Counted from the first letter of the stretch, positions 47,621-60,685 are shown. The stretch: 64,000 nt of DNA from Selaginella tamariscina (GCA_003024785.1 PUQB01000914.1:1-64000); one strand, 5' to 3'. A program made the numbers and translations. Notes: a model not told the origin generated them from the letters alone.

Positions 47621-48365
47621 CTTGGACTGGACCACCAAGTACCGCAATGATGCGCTTCACTGTTTATCCTCGGCATGGTATGCCCTCATTGTATCACTGC
47701 TGCATAAACTGTGTGATCGGCGGTCGGTGGCATTTACAACATTAAACTGGTATATAGAAGTATTATATTTAATAAATGTTATAGCTCAAAGTATAATTTG
47801 TGTAATATAAAATCTAGTGTTAATTAACCAATCTTATATAAAGCCCTTTGTGGATATATATTCAAATATTTGTTTTTCATCCTCCACTGGTGAGGTATCG
47901 AATATATAAAAGACAATAATCTTATTGATTTGTTTCTTTTGTTTGTTTAGATCATCATCGATGAATGACATGTTCAATGCAAGCCAGTCTGTATGTTGAT
48001 TTACAATAGTTGTCACGGGGCACAACGAAATTCAAGCGCAGGTCAACGAGATTGACCAAGATTCACAAATATTCTTGAATATTTGTTGTTCCTTCGTTTA
48101 GATGTTCTCGAATATTTTGTACGAAATTTTTCGTACTGCCAAGTGTACACAATTGGACCTTCCAAAATTTCAAAATATTCTAGAATATTTAGTGCGGCGG
48201 CCGCATAAAAATATGGTAGTATATTTTGTTGTATTTAAAGGAAATATATGTTAAATTACTTAAAAATATGCTAAACATAAAATTACCATTAAAATTTATA
48301 TTGAAAATTATAAGTTTGAAATAACAAATATAAAACCGAAGCTGTTTGAAAACAAACCAAACACA
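47621..48365. other. AT-rich spacer with short palindromes
   Basis: No gene seen. Three TTCnnGAA dyads occur within 120 bp: TTCTTGAA in 48,066-48,085, TTCTCGAA at 48,105-48,112, and TTCTAGAA in the perfect palindrome AAATATTCTAGAATATTT at 48,173-48,190. TACGAAATTTTTCGTA at 48,119-48,134 is another stem. Confidence 0.5.
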
Positions 48366-51103
48366 CTAAATAGATGGTGGAGGATGGAGGTTCCTTGGTA
48401 GCATCAATAAAGAACTTAGTTCACGGGGTGCAAGTGTACGACGTTGCAAATGCTTGACAACTCGAGGATCAGCTCCCAGTACACGCTTGTAAACAAAATA
48501 CATATGTTTGCAAGGCACCCACTGACGACCATTGCAGAACTCCGAGCATGAACAAGATGGTGCGCTACAAATGACAACCCAAGCAGATGTATGGTCGTTG
48601 TCACATACTCTGAAGCGAATGCATGTTGGAGGATCAACCACGTCAACTTCTGCGACATATGCTCCCAACGTCAAACATGCTTCAAAACTTACCTGTTGTT
48701 TTAGACATCCCTAAAGGTGTTCTTGTTGCACGACCACTTGCAGGAACAGGAGGTCCACGAAATTGTGCAGGGGGTGTTGAAAATCCAGTGACTCCAACAG
48801 GAACTGAAGGAACATGAGGTGTTGAAAAACCTGGCACTCCTGCATGCTGAAGGAAGCCCAGCTAGCATAAAACCTGATCTTGCCAGATCATTGATCTCCA
48901 TTGCTATCAGCTTCGTGCCCACTTGAACTTTCCAAACCGAGGTAGAAGCTGGCGGAGAAACAATAGTTGGTCTTGGATGTCTGCAAAGCATGTTTGTTGG
49001 ACAAAAATACATCATTTGTGAGCGAAAGCATTCTTCACCAGTTTCTTTGTCATTGTATCTGATCCTTCCAAAAAAACAAGGAGCAGCCACTCGATTACCA
49101 CTAGGACTGATCTTTTTGTCACAAGCACTCCACTGACCTCCTGAAGAGGGAAAGCCTGCCAGACATTTCACAGAACTTCTTTCACCACATCTTCTAATCG
49201 CCCATTGTCCAGGTGTAACATCTTGTTCTTCAACCAGAACATATTCTTCATGTTCTTCTGCAAGTTGAAAATCCAATCGTCGCTTCCGTCTACACTGTGT
49301 TGGAATAACCTGTTCACTATAGAAGATGTCCGGTCGGTGGGATCGTTCAGCCTCTGACCCCATATTTCTTTGCACAGTGCGATGTTCAACATTCGTGGCA
49401 GCCACAAAAGCAGTATCCTGCATGCTTGATGGAGCAACATCTTCAACTAAGTCGATGATAACCTTTGCTGTAGGTGTTGTTGAGTTAGCATTTGACATTC
49501 TTCTCTCGAACCTTGCTGAGAGCTCCTCTGAAGTCGGCCCGGAACCACTATACCTTCCATCTCTAAAAGCCTTCACAAGAGCACATTGTCGCACTGATTC
49601 AGTCAGGTCGTGGATTGTAGCTTGGTACAATGAAATGTATTTTGAATCTCTAGCCCTCCTCCATCTTCCGTGAACAGACTCCGATTGGTTTGTCATGGGC
49701 ACAACCCTTGCAACATTCTCTGGCATCGACTATCCACCATTGCTTACAGTGACATGAAGAGACAAACGGCTGGAGCTGTGGAGAAGTTTTTCGTGCTATG
49801 TTGGATGTCTGTTCCGAGAAGGGAATCTACAATGTGCAATTCATTGGGTTTATGTCTGATGAAGCAAGAGCGATTTGGCAAGCAATTAGGAGTGTGTTCT
49901 TTAATGGCCAAGAAATTCCTAGACGTGAACAGAGCTGTATCTTTCACTATGAATAAGCCATACAAAGTGTGACAAGGAAGTGGGTCCTCTTGAACATCAA
50001 CAACAACATCTTCAACTTTTGAGATTGTGGCCAACAACCACATCAACAACTAATCGTGAAAAAATTAAAAATAATCTTTTCCGCTTTTGGAATGAAAATG
50101 TGCAGGATGTTGGAGTTATGCGGATGTGGTTTTCATGATGGGAAAGACAGAAGAATCATATTTCAAATGTTGTTCTTGAAAGCATGCACACAATAAAATA
50201 ATCAAAGAGTTAACAAACCACAAAAGATAACATCTTACTTTGGGTCATAAACGTGCAATGCCAGAGTGATCCACTTATCAACAACACGGTGTGGTGTGAT
50301 CAAGTAGAACCCAACTCTTCTGCAAAGGGCCAAGAAGAGGTTGGCACATCCTTACGTAATCAATTCCAGAACCTTGCCCTGAAACTGTCATTTTAAAAAC
50401 TAATGCCTGGTCGTCTGAACCACGGAAATTCATCCCAAGATAGTGAATGACGTGGATGAATGGGATAGACAACCTTTGTTTCAGCTCCAACAATCCATCA
50501 ATATTCTTTGGCATTTCAGTAGCAATTCTCTTTGCGAACGCTACCCATTAATGAACTCAGCATCAAAGATATTATCAAAGAATGCTCAACACAAAGTAAA
50601 ACTCTAATTGTACCTTCGATTGTTTGATAACAGCTGCAAGTGATGCATGAGCTTATCCCAACTTCCAAACTTAGAATTATCTAATAGGAAACCAAAGATA
50701 GCATATTTATATGCTGCCATTTTGATGACTCTTGGACTAGCTCTGAGAGTTCTTTCTATTGCATTATGGATCGCCAGATGCATTTCTTCTCTACTCGATG
50801 CAGAAACACCATCACTCACTGGATGTGAATGTTTTCCATGTGGATAAACAATCTAGTCTTGGTTATGTTGTCTAGGAAAACACAAAACGCCACAGTAGGA
50901 CAAACTTCAAGGCACAATGGATTTTCTTTACAGAAAAAATATGTCATTTCTTTTGCCAGTTTGTCGATTAAAGGTGGGAAAATAATACATCCTTTCCATT
51001 TATTGCAGTTCAAAAATCCTGCCTTAGAAGCAGGGTAGTCCGGGTTGATACAACAAAGATGCAAGTTGTAACTAAAATGGGCATGGCTATAGTCCCGTTT
51101 CAT
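48366..51103 (-). pseudogene. Zinc-finger / SWIM protein, Mutator-like transposase layout
   Basis: Minus strand, in pieces. The ATG at 51,103 opens a domain with paired Cys (LHLCCINPD, NPLCLEVC) ending in KHSHP (50,830), like the zinc fingers at the start of Mutator-like transposases, followed by SDGVSASSREEMHLAIHNAI and SPRVIKMAAYKYAIFGFLLD. A middle part, 50,514-50,278, is unrecognised. 49,726-48,701 gives SESVHGRWRRARDSKY and a Cys-rich tail. 48,600-48,500 gives the SWIM pattern CSCSEFCNGRQWVPCKHMYF (C.C, C.H). The order finger, middle, SWIM is that of MULE transposases; the catalytic DDE residues could not be placed and no terminal inverted repeats were found. Several frame changes break it (for example near 50,817 and 48,690). 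The next gene upstream has the same orientation. Confidence 0.55.
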
Positions 51104-51797
51104 AATAATTAGTAATTTTAGCTATTTAATTAGCATTTTATAATATTAAAGGAATATTCTTTAGAATATATGTTTGAAAACAAAATATTCTATTTGTAAT
51201 CGACCCTTTAATAAATTATAGCATTCATTGAACAAAAATTAATAACATTATAAAGTAGAAGGTATTAAATTATATAATATATTATATTTAAGATTGTATG
51301 GGCCTAATATAACAATTAAGGAAGAGCATAAGAGGTACATTATATAAATATTGATGTTGTTATTAAAATATTAATATTTAAATATAACATTATTAATTAA
51401 AAATTTGTAGTAGTAATAATATATATATATACAAAATCCTATAATAATATAGTCAATCTTCTATATCGTTTTATAAATTTATATAGTTAAGTAAACAATT
51501 TGGTACTATTATTAAAGAGTTTATAATAATTATAAATATTAAATATGATATTTATAATTTTGTAATTGCTTTAAGCTTCAGAAAACATATATTTCTGTAG
51601 TTTTGTTAATTGTGACTTATCAACGCTTCTTGACATCTACCCATATTGAATAGATTTAACATTTATAAAACATGCTGGGTCTTTTTAATTAAGAGACCAT
51701 GTTTTCTCTAGGCATCCATTATATCTTTCGCTCTCCTTCTAGTGTCGCCTTTTTTGTGGTTTGAACCATGCAAACTTAACCATACTATTTTTTATTA
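51104..51797. other. AT-rich spacer
   Basis: About 700 bp of very AT-rich DNA between two minus-strand genes. A (TA)n run at 51,420-51,432 and no gene. Confidence 0.5.
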
Positions 51798-54658
51798 TTA
51801 CTTTAAGTGTGTCAATAATTGACCCATCCAAATAAGCTGATTATATGACACATCTGGAGTAATGAGAACCATCATTAATTTTTGAAGATCCTTGCAGCAA
51901 TCAAAGTATGCTTTAGGTTTTTGGTTCCTTTGTCCAACAAAGTGTGGGGTTTGCACTTCCACATCACTACTGGCTTCTATGTCGTCTGTGCTCAGTGATG
52001 TCATTTCAATCTCCTCTCGCCACCTTGTTTTAGGCCAAAAAGGGTGTTGCAATTCTGTACTTGTGACAGTAGGCCCTTCCAACTCTCGAACAACAGTCTC
52101 CCAATAGTCGACCACATGCTTATATAGTTCTGAGTAACCAGTTGCCTTATCAGAATTCTTTGGCATCGATTTTTGAACCCATGCCACATATTTTTTGATG
52201 CCATCAATAATAACCTCTTGTTCCTTGAGCTGGGCACTCAATGGAATAGGGTCTGGTTGTCCTTCTGGGAGAAGTGGCTTTCCATCCTCTCCACTTTTGA
52301 AGAGCATTAACCCTCTTTCGGTAACCACTCCTGCTCTGATGGCCGTAACTTGTACTGCATAATAGGTATACCATCTCGTATGGAGAAAAAGAATTGTAGC
52401 GGCACAAGGTGACCAACTAAAGAATCACTCCCTCTTTTATATACTCCTTGAGAAATTTTTTGAAGTCTGGCACCTCAGTCACAAGCAAAGCACAACTTTT
52501 TTTGGAGATGCAATTTTCAAAAAGATTCATCATATGCGGTAAGGTAAGTGCACTTGTCCTTTTTGTTTGGAGACCTTGCTGAAGAACGCATCAATATCTT
52601 CATGAGTGTGACCAACCATAAGGAAACTGAGCGTGATTGTTTCAAACACACCTTTGGCAACAAGCATTGACAAGTATGCTAGCACATATCTAGAAAATAA
52701 AAGTAAGTATGAGCTTGAGAAACCCTTAAGTAAAATGATTTACCTATTTTTGTTCTCGCCTGCACAATTATCCATCTGTAAAAGCAAATGACGAGGAAGC
52801 TTATTTGATGTTGAGGACACATGTACACTATTTGAGCTAGATCCCTCCACTGAACCTGAACTCTCAACAGGGCCATCTGTTTTTTGTGCAGGTGCTGACA
52901 ATGCCTCTCATATTCCCAAGTAGCCTCAAGTGCAGACGTGTTCATGAGAGCATTATGTAAAGGTTGAAGGTGTTGTTTCTTCACTTTGAGATCACTGATA
53001 GGACTTGTCTGTGAGTGGGCTTCAAGGTTTCTGAAACACATGGCCAACGACCCAATAGTGAAATTGGAGTCGCTAGACCAATGTGGAAGTGAAAAGTGTC
53101 CATATGACTCACAACCGTGTCCATGTGTTAGCACACCTGTCAATGAAATCGGAAGTTTCATGACATTTCCAAGGCACTTTGGTGTTGCAACGAGCTTTGG
53201 AATGCTGGTCTTTGAATGATCCATCTTGTCATGGATCAAGCACAGGGTGTGACACAGAAAGCATGCGGTGTGCATAGTACTGAGACCGGCAAGTTTGTTG
53301 TGCAATCATGTGGGCCTCCATCTTCTTTTGAATGGCAGTGATCTCCACCAAGGTTTTTGCACAAGCCTCTGCAGCCTTCAATGATGTACAAGTGTCACAC
53401 TTGGAAAAGCTAGAGTGTTTTGCAATCTCCACATCCTTAAAATGAGTATTCCATATGTTGTTGAAGGTACCAGTGCAGATTGCTTGAGCCCCATCAAACT
53501 GAGGCACTTGTTCACATGTTCACACAGCTTCAATTGAGTGTAGATTGAAGGCAAAACCTTGAGATTTTCCCTGACCCCTGCATTTGTGGTTCGGCATTTG
53601 TGAGGCATCCTGCATTTGCTTCCACAAAAGCCTTGAGTATCTCTATGGCTGCCATAATGTGAGAGCGGGTTTTGACCAAGCGAGTGTTCCCATGTACTGA
53701 GGTTCGCGCTCCATCTAGCCACTCATCCCTCCGACGGTAGAACGTGGTCTTTGGGATCCCGTATATACTGTACCAAGCTTTGAAGCAGATGGCCACCTTA
53801 TTAAATACCATGGATGTACTCTGATAACCTGTGTCCGAGGCCATTCCATCAATACACCCAGTTAGTGCAGCATATACAAACTCATGCCTTTGCTTTTGGG
53901 TGAGCATGAAAGACATGTCTACATTGGGTAATTTCATTCCGGTCTGCCATCTGACAACACTTCTTCTTGCAACAGTCAATCGTGGAAATGCTCGTAACAC
54001 TTTCGGAAGATGTAGGATCCATCTTCACCCTCTTGCTGAAACTTGCAGGGGAAGATCTGCAACCCATGAATCGCCTTTTTCTTACAATAGGACCAATGCA
54101 AGGAACCTCTTCAAATATGAGTTGTTCTTCCGGGTTGTTATTATTGAAATCCAACCCAGAATATGTTGAACCATCTTGCCGTCTTAATTCAGATGTTCGC
54201 CACCTCACGAGGGATCCAGGATGCAATGTGCCATTAGGTGAAACCTCTGTCACAACTACACCCACGAAGTCGGACCCTAGTTTCTCTTCTGACACTGCTT
54301 CCATTGGATTTATAGCTGTGATGATGCCTCTCCCAACCTCAATCTCATGAAGAAAGAGAATCACCTCATCCATCACAGCAGGCAAGCCATCATCTGGTAA
54401 ACTCGTGCTACTATTTGTTTGTGACTCTGCATATTCTGTGTCAGCCTTGACTTCATCCAAATTCCACAATACAGGAGAACCCTCCTCAAATTCCATTCCG
54501 AACCTCAACATGCTTGAAATGGTGTTCACCCATACGTACACACAAGATCCTTGGGCAATATTGTGACATGATGCATTATCATCTCGAACTTCCACAGTTC
54601 CAGTGCCAACTATCTCGTTGTTCCGAAGAAGACATACTTTATCTCCAGTATTAAACAT
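51798..54658 (-). CDS. Large uncharacterised protein, 'CC..C / KCD.C / MD..KT' family (DUF7869-like)
   Basis: Function unknown. The ATG at 54,656-54,658 opens MFNTGDKVCLLRNNEIVGTG, then a long acidic N-terminal part. A Cys cluster CCKKKCCQM lies near 53,950, followed by RHEFVYAALTGCIDGMA, WYSIYGIPKTTFYRRRDEWL, SVHGNTRL, then HFKDVEIAKHSSFSKCDTCT (near 53,400), HDKMDHSKTSIPK (near 53,210), LTGVLTHGHG, and a C-terminal part at 52,328-51,798. This order (CC..C, HGN, KCD.C, D.MD..KT, G..HG) is what I remember of a family scattered through plants, animals and oomycetes and labelled DUF7869; that name is from memory, not from a search. One-base frame changes lie near 53,905, 53,600 and 53,510, so the model is fragmented. 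It is transcribed away from the palindrome array that begins 154 bp upstream of its ATG. Confidence 0.55.
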
Positions 54659-54811
54659 ATTGTCCTGCACATAAATAATTGTGTTATTTATGATATCTGT
54701 TTATGCAATATTTTAAGAAATCTGAACTGCGGTTGCTTAATAATATGCATGTGCAATAATACATAATTATGTATAAAGATAATATCTCATGCTTTATTAA
54801 TACAACTGATG

Positions 54812-55454
54812 GGCGGGATTAATCCCGCCGCAACTCCCTCCGAGAGAGTCGGCGGGATTAATCCCGCCGACTCCCTCGGAGAGAGTCGGCGGGATTAATC
54901 CCGCCGCGACTCCCGTCGAGAGAGCGGCGGGATTAATCCCGCCGCTCCTCCGACGAGGAAGAGGCGGGATTAATCCCGCCGACTTCCTCGAGAGAGTCGG
55001 CGGGATTAATCCCGCAACTCCCTCCGACGAGGAAGAGGCGGCGGGATTAATCCCGCCACTTACGACGGAGAGTGGCGGGATTAATCCCGCCCACAACTCT
55101 TACGACGGGGAATAGGGGCGGGATTAATCCCGCCACAACTCTCTCCAATATGATTTCAAAGAGATTCGGGATAATCTGCCCACAAATTTTAAAACAGGGA
55201 AGTGGTGGCGAGATTAATCCCGCCACCCCTTCTCTGCCTCCTAAAATGGTTGGCGGATTAATCCCGCCGACAACTCTTTCTAATAAATTCAAGTAACTTT
55301 TATCAGTTGAGAGAGTTATCGGCGGGATTAATCCCGCCGCTCTTTTTAAGGGCGGAGAAGCATTGCCCGATAATTCTGATGATAAAGAGATGGTGGCGGG
55401 ATTAATCCCGCCACCTCTTCAAAGGCGAAAAAAATGGCCGGATTAATCCCGCCG
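54812..55454. repeat. Palindrome array 1: 14 units with core GGCGGGATTAATCCCGCC
   Basis: Core start positions are 54812, 54851, 54888, 54926, 54963, 54999, 55040, 55074, 55117, 55207, 55252, 55321, 55395 and 55437. The first nine are spaced 34-43 bp apart, ten of the fourteen cores are perfect 18-bp palindromes, and the dyad often extends: 54,839-54,880 is a 42-bp palindrome with one mismatch. Spacers are short, C/T-rich on one side and G/A-rich on the other. Translation through the array gives only AGLIPP and GGINPA repeats and is not a gene. Confidence 0.95.
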
Positions 55455-57750
55455 CCCCGGCTAACCGAGAATATTAAGTTAAAAGGATATTTAAACGGGA
55501 TAAATCCCTAACGAATATATGTAATCCTAATGCATTCCTAAACCCTAAATTCTAATTTAAGAGAGAATGTAAGAGAGTGAATCTTTATAAGTATATTTAA
55601 ATTTGTTTATAATACTTACTTGTAAACAGCACTGAAGGCGCCGTGCTTTCCTATAAAAAGAAGCACCCAATTTAATGTCGCTCCTGAGCTGATCACTAAA
55701 GAAAAAAAAGATCTGAAGAGTGAAAAATAAAGAAATGAAGAAACCCTTGCCGGAGAAAGAACCAGATCTGAATTTGAGTGGGAAATTAAATGCATTTTTC
55801 AAATTTACATGTCAGAATACATACTTATGTCAGAAATTCAAATTTTTAAAGAACAGAAAAATAAAATTTAAGATACTCCTAACATATATACTCTCCAATT
55901 CCAATGAGTGTTTTAAAATTGCATTTAATATTATTCAAGTGATTCAAGCTGTTTAATATTACGAAATTTTAGTAATTATTCTTAATATTCAAGTATATAT
56001 ATTAAGTTTATATTATATATATATACTTATACAATAAATAAATTGATATATTATTATGTATCATTTAAAATATATTCATAGTCTGTTTATTATTATTATT
56101 TTCTTAATTACTCGAGTAATTAATTTACATTTCCTATTATTAATGGGATATTCTTTATTATTTTCTTAATATTGAAAGAATATTCCAATATTAAACCTGA
56201 TTATCATTTAATTATCTTCAGTAATTATTCTACATTTGTATATATTAATGGGATTTTCTCAATTAATTTGTTATTATTTCAAGAATATTCTATGTTAAAC
56301 CTTATTATCAATATTAAATTAATATATATTATTAAAACTATATATGACTATATATTAGATAAAATGATATATTATGTATAATTTAAAATATGTTCATAGT
56401 GTGTATATTATCATTTTCTTAATTACAGGATAATTCTTTTATTATTTTCTTATTATTCCAAGAATATTCCAATATTAAACATGATTATCATAAAATTTAG
56501 TTAATTATTTCAGTACTTGATCTACATTTGTATATATTAATGGGATTTTCTCAATTAATTTCTTATTATTTCAAGAATATTCAATGTTAAACCTTATTAT
56601 CAATATTAAATTAATATATATTATTAAAACTATATATGGCTATATATTAGATAAAATCATATATTATTATGTATAATTTAAAATATGTTCATAGTGTGTT
56701 TATTAATATTATTTTTTTAATTATTCGATGTTTGTTTTGCACACATATATAAACACAATCATAAATTTATATATACACGTGCACACGCATTAGAAGCACT
56801 TATAGAGACACATATGCACACACATGCACCAGCCGATGAGTGGATCATGATATAGATAAAGCATCTAGCTTTGTATTTATAATATAGAGTTTAAAACCAA
56901 AACCAAATATTTATAGTTACACACACTCTACACTGGGACTTACATATGTTTAGTGTTTAGAGTAAATAATTAGAAAAATGTGCATGCATTTAGTTTATAT
57001 TAGTATAAAGATTTTAATACTAATGTATATATTATGTACCATATAAAATTTATAATAAAATACTTGCATTGGGTTTAAACCCTAAATCAAACTGGAGAAA
57101 TCCATCATAAACCCTAACCCTAAAACCCTAAACCTTATGCATGTAATATGTATGTATGTCTATGTGTATACATGTGTGTATGTATATATATGTACTAAAT
57201 ATGCAATGTGTATGAATTTAATTTGTTAACACACACTCTCTCTTCTCTCATACATACACACCATGCATGATCCATGTTAATATGTACTGTCTCTCTTCTC
57301 TCAAACATACACACCATGCATGATCCATAATATATACTGTCTCTCTTCTCTCATACATACACATATGCATGATTCATAATATGTACTCTGTCTCTCTAAT
57401 ATTATGTAGTAATATGTATGTATGTCTATGTGTATAATACTATGTGTGTATATATGTATTGCTACACGTGAAATTTAACACTCTCATGGACACACACATG
57501 TTAAACCCCTACATGATTTATATTTTTAAGGTGTATGTGATACACCCACGCACATGCACACGCTGATAATTAATGAAAGAATATTCATTTAAGGCAAATC
57601 TATATTTATTTTTTTGGGTTTAAATATATTCTTAAAAGGAATATTTGATTAGGGTTAATATATATTCTATTTCTTTAGGGTTTAGGTATATTCATAGGGT
57701 TTTCAAGAAGAAAAGGGCAAAGGTGGCGGCTGTGAAATCTCCCTCTCTCT
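55455..57750. repeat. AT-rich region with 284-bp and 52-bp tandem repeats
   Basis: A unit of about 284 bp starting gaatattccaatattaaac begins at 56,178 and again at 56,462, continuing to about 56,710. A unit of about 50 bp (ctctcttctctcatacatac plus acaccatgcatgatcc) occurs three times between 57,235 and 57,390. A short telomere-like run (aaaccctaaccctaaaaccc) lies at 57,101-57,130. No gene is supported. Confidence 0.6.
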
Positions 57751-57879
57751 CACACACAGGTGAGATCTCTTTCTTCTCTCACGCACACTCCTGAGTTTAT
57801 TTATTTATTTTTATTCACATATACATTTATATGTGGTGTGTATCTTAATAAAAATTTTATTTATCTATCTCTCGCACAC

Positions 57880-58106
57880 ACATGCACACTCCTATATACA
57901 CACACACCACACACACACATATGTGTGTGTGTGTGTGTGTTTGTTTATCTGTATGATTTTATTTGTTTCGCTCACACACGCATACACATGATATACATAT
58001 ACATATATATATACCTATATACATATATACATACATATATTATGTGTACCAATATCTGTATAATTTTATTTATTTATCTATCTCTCGCACACACACGCAC
58101 ACTCCT

Positions 58107-58176
<70 letters not shown>

Positions 58177-58444
58177 TGTGTTTATCTGTATGATTTTATT
58201 TGTTTTCGCTCACACACGCATACACACGATATACATATACACATATATATATACCTATGTACATATATACATACATATATTATGTGTACCAGTATGTATA
58301 TAATTTTATTTATTTATCTATCTCTTGCACACACACACACACTCCTGTATATACATATACATATACATATATACAAATATATACATATATATGTGTGTGT
58401 GTATCTGTATAATTTAATTTATTTAGCACTCACACACACACACA

Positions 58445-58537
<93 letters not shown>

Positions 58538-58823
58538 TGTGTGTGTGTGTGTGTTTGTTATCTGTATAATTTTATTTTTCGCTCACACACGCATACACAC
58601 GATATACATATACACATATATATATACCTATGTACATATATACATACATATATTATGTGTACCAGTATCTATATAATTTTATTTTATTTATCTATCTCTT
58701 GCACACACACACACTCATGTATATACATATACATATACATATATATACATATACATATACATATATATTTGTGTGGTATCTGTATAATTTAATTTATTTA
58801 GCACGCACACACACACACACATG

Positions 58824-58892
<69 letters not shown>

Positions 58893-59188
58893 GTTGTGTG
58901 TGGTGTGTGTTTGTTTATCTGTATAATTTTATTTGTTTCGCTCACACACGCATACACACGATATACATATACACATATATATATCCTATGTACATATATA
59001 CATACATATATTATGTACCAGTATCTATATAATTTTATTTATTTATCTATCTCTTGCACACACACACACTCATGTATATACATATACATATACATATATA
59101 TACATATACATATATATATGTGTGTGTGTATCTGTATAATTTAATTTATTTAGCACGCACACACACACACATGATATATATATATATA

Positions 59189-59226
<38 letters not shown>

Positions 59227-59530
59227 TGTGGTGTGTGTTTGTTTTCTATATGATTTTTATTTGTTTCGCTCACACACGCATACACACGATATACATATAC
59301 ACATATATATATACCTATGTACATATATACATACATATATTATGTGTACCAGTATCTATATAATTTTATTTATTTATTATCTCTTGCACACACACACACA
59401 CTCCTGTATATACATATACATATACAATATATACATATATATGTGTGTGTGTATCTGTATAATTTAATTTATTTAGCACGCACACACACACACACATGAT
59501 ATATATATATATATAATGTTTATATCTATA
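57880..59530. repeat. Higher-order microsatellite array, (CA)n/(TA)n, about 360-bp unit
   Basis: The block cgctcacacacgcatacac recurs near 57,968, 58,207, 58,579, 58,938 and 59,268, each followed by the same order of (TA)n, ttttatttatttatctatctctt.gcacacac, and (TG)n runs. The reading frames through it encode only His/Thr/Tyr/Ile or Cys/Val repeats. Confidence 0.85.
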
Positions 59531-59564
59531 CACACGCATACATATATATATGTGACTATATAAC

Positions 59565-60570
59565 GGCGGGATTAATCCCGCCGCTCATCCGTTACCCTCA
59601 TGAGCGGTGGGATTAATCTCGCCGCCCTTTACACAGGCTATTTGGTTAGCCTCATGAGCAGCAGGATTAATCCTGCCGCCCATGAGGCTAACCGAAGAGC
59701 GGCGGAATTAATCCTGCTGTGCATGGCCTGCGTGAAGAGCCTAGACAACAGGATTAATCCCGCGCATGCCCATGCCCTGCACGGAATGCAACGGAATTAA
59801 ACCCGCCACCAATGGCCTGCATGAAGGCCTAGGCGGCGGGATAATCCCACTGCATTCTGCGCAAGGCATGGGCGTGCAGCGGGATTAATCCTACCGCATG
59901 CCCATGCCCTGCGCGGAAGCCGACAGGATTAATCCTGCCACTCATGTCCTGCATGAAGGCTTGGCGGCGAGATTAATCCGGTTGCATGCCCATGCCCCTG
60001 CGCAGAGGGTAATAGGATTAATCCCGCCCCTCACCCATCCCTTCTCGAAGGGTGGGGGATTAATCATGCCACCCATATATATGTGTGTGCATGATTTACG
60101 AGAGGGCGGCGGGATTAATCTCGTCGACCCTTCTATGCTTGGTGGCGGGATTAATCCGCCAACCGCCTTAATCCATATGAGAGTGTCGTGGGCGGGATTA
60201 ATCCCGCCCAACAGGCATGGAAGGGGTGGCGAGATTAATCCCGCCACCCTTCTTTTTCCTCTATTGATGAGTCGAATCAATCTCGACCACCTCTGTCTGA
60301 GACGGAAAAGGTTTACAGCATGCCAATGGAGGGGACTGAGAAGGGTGGTGAGATTAATTCCACCATCCCTTACATGGTGGGCGAGATTAATCCCGCCACC
60401 CTTCTGGATCACCTAAAGGGGTGTGCCAAATAATTCTGCTCAATTCTCTCTGAGACCAAGAAGGGTGGCGAGATTAATCCGCACACCCATTCAAGGGCTT
60501 TAAAAAAGGTGGCGAAATTAATCCCGCCACCCTTTCAGGAGGCATAAAGGGGTGGCGAGATTAATCCCAC
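59565..60570. repeat. Palindrome array 2: about 22 diverged units of the same core
   Basis: The first unit, 59,565-59,582, is the perfect 18-bp core. Later units keep GATTAAT but vary the arms. 59,644-59,693 is a 50-bp palindrome with two mismatched pairs and core GCAGGATTAATCCTGC, in which both arms changed together. Others are ggcgagattaatcccgcc types. Spacing is 35-60 bp. Same orientation-free structure as array 1. Confidence 0.9.
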
Positions 60571-60685
60571 CCCACCTTCCATGTGAATATATATGTGTAT
60601 TATTATATATAAATTGCATATCTCATTTATTACTTTTATCATCTTTATCATAATATTTTGAGTAAAAGCCAGTAAACTATATGAA

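Noticed and set aside
54797-55292. Reading frames through the palindrome array (AGLIPP / GGINPA repeats), on both strands
   Set aside because: They exist only because the palindrome has no stop in these frames; there is no start context, no domain, and the same peptides appear on both strands.
54812-55454. CRISPR array
   Set aside because: Units are palindromes with short related spacers in plant nuclear DNA with intron-bearing genes; no unique spacers and no cas genes.
57760-59500. Long frames of His-Thr-Tyr-Ile or Cys-Val repeats
   Set aside because: Direct products of (CA)n, (TA)n and (TG)n microsatellites, open on both strands, with no sign of a gene.
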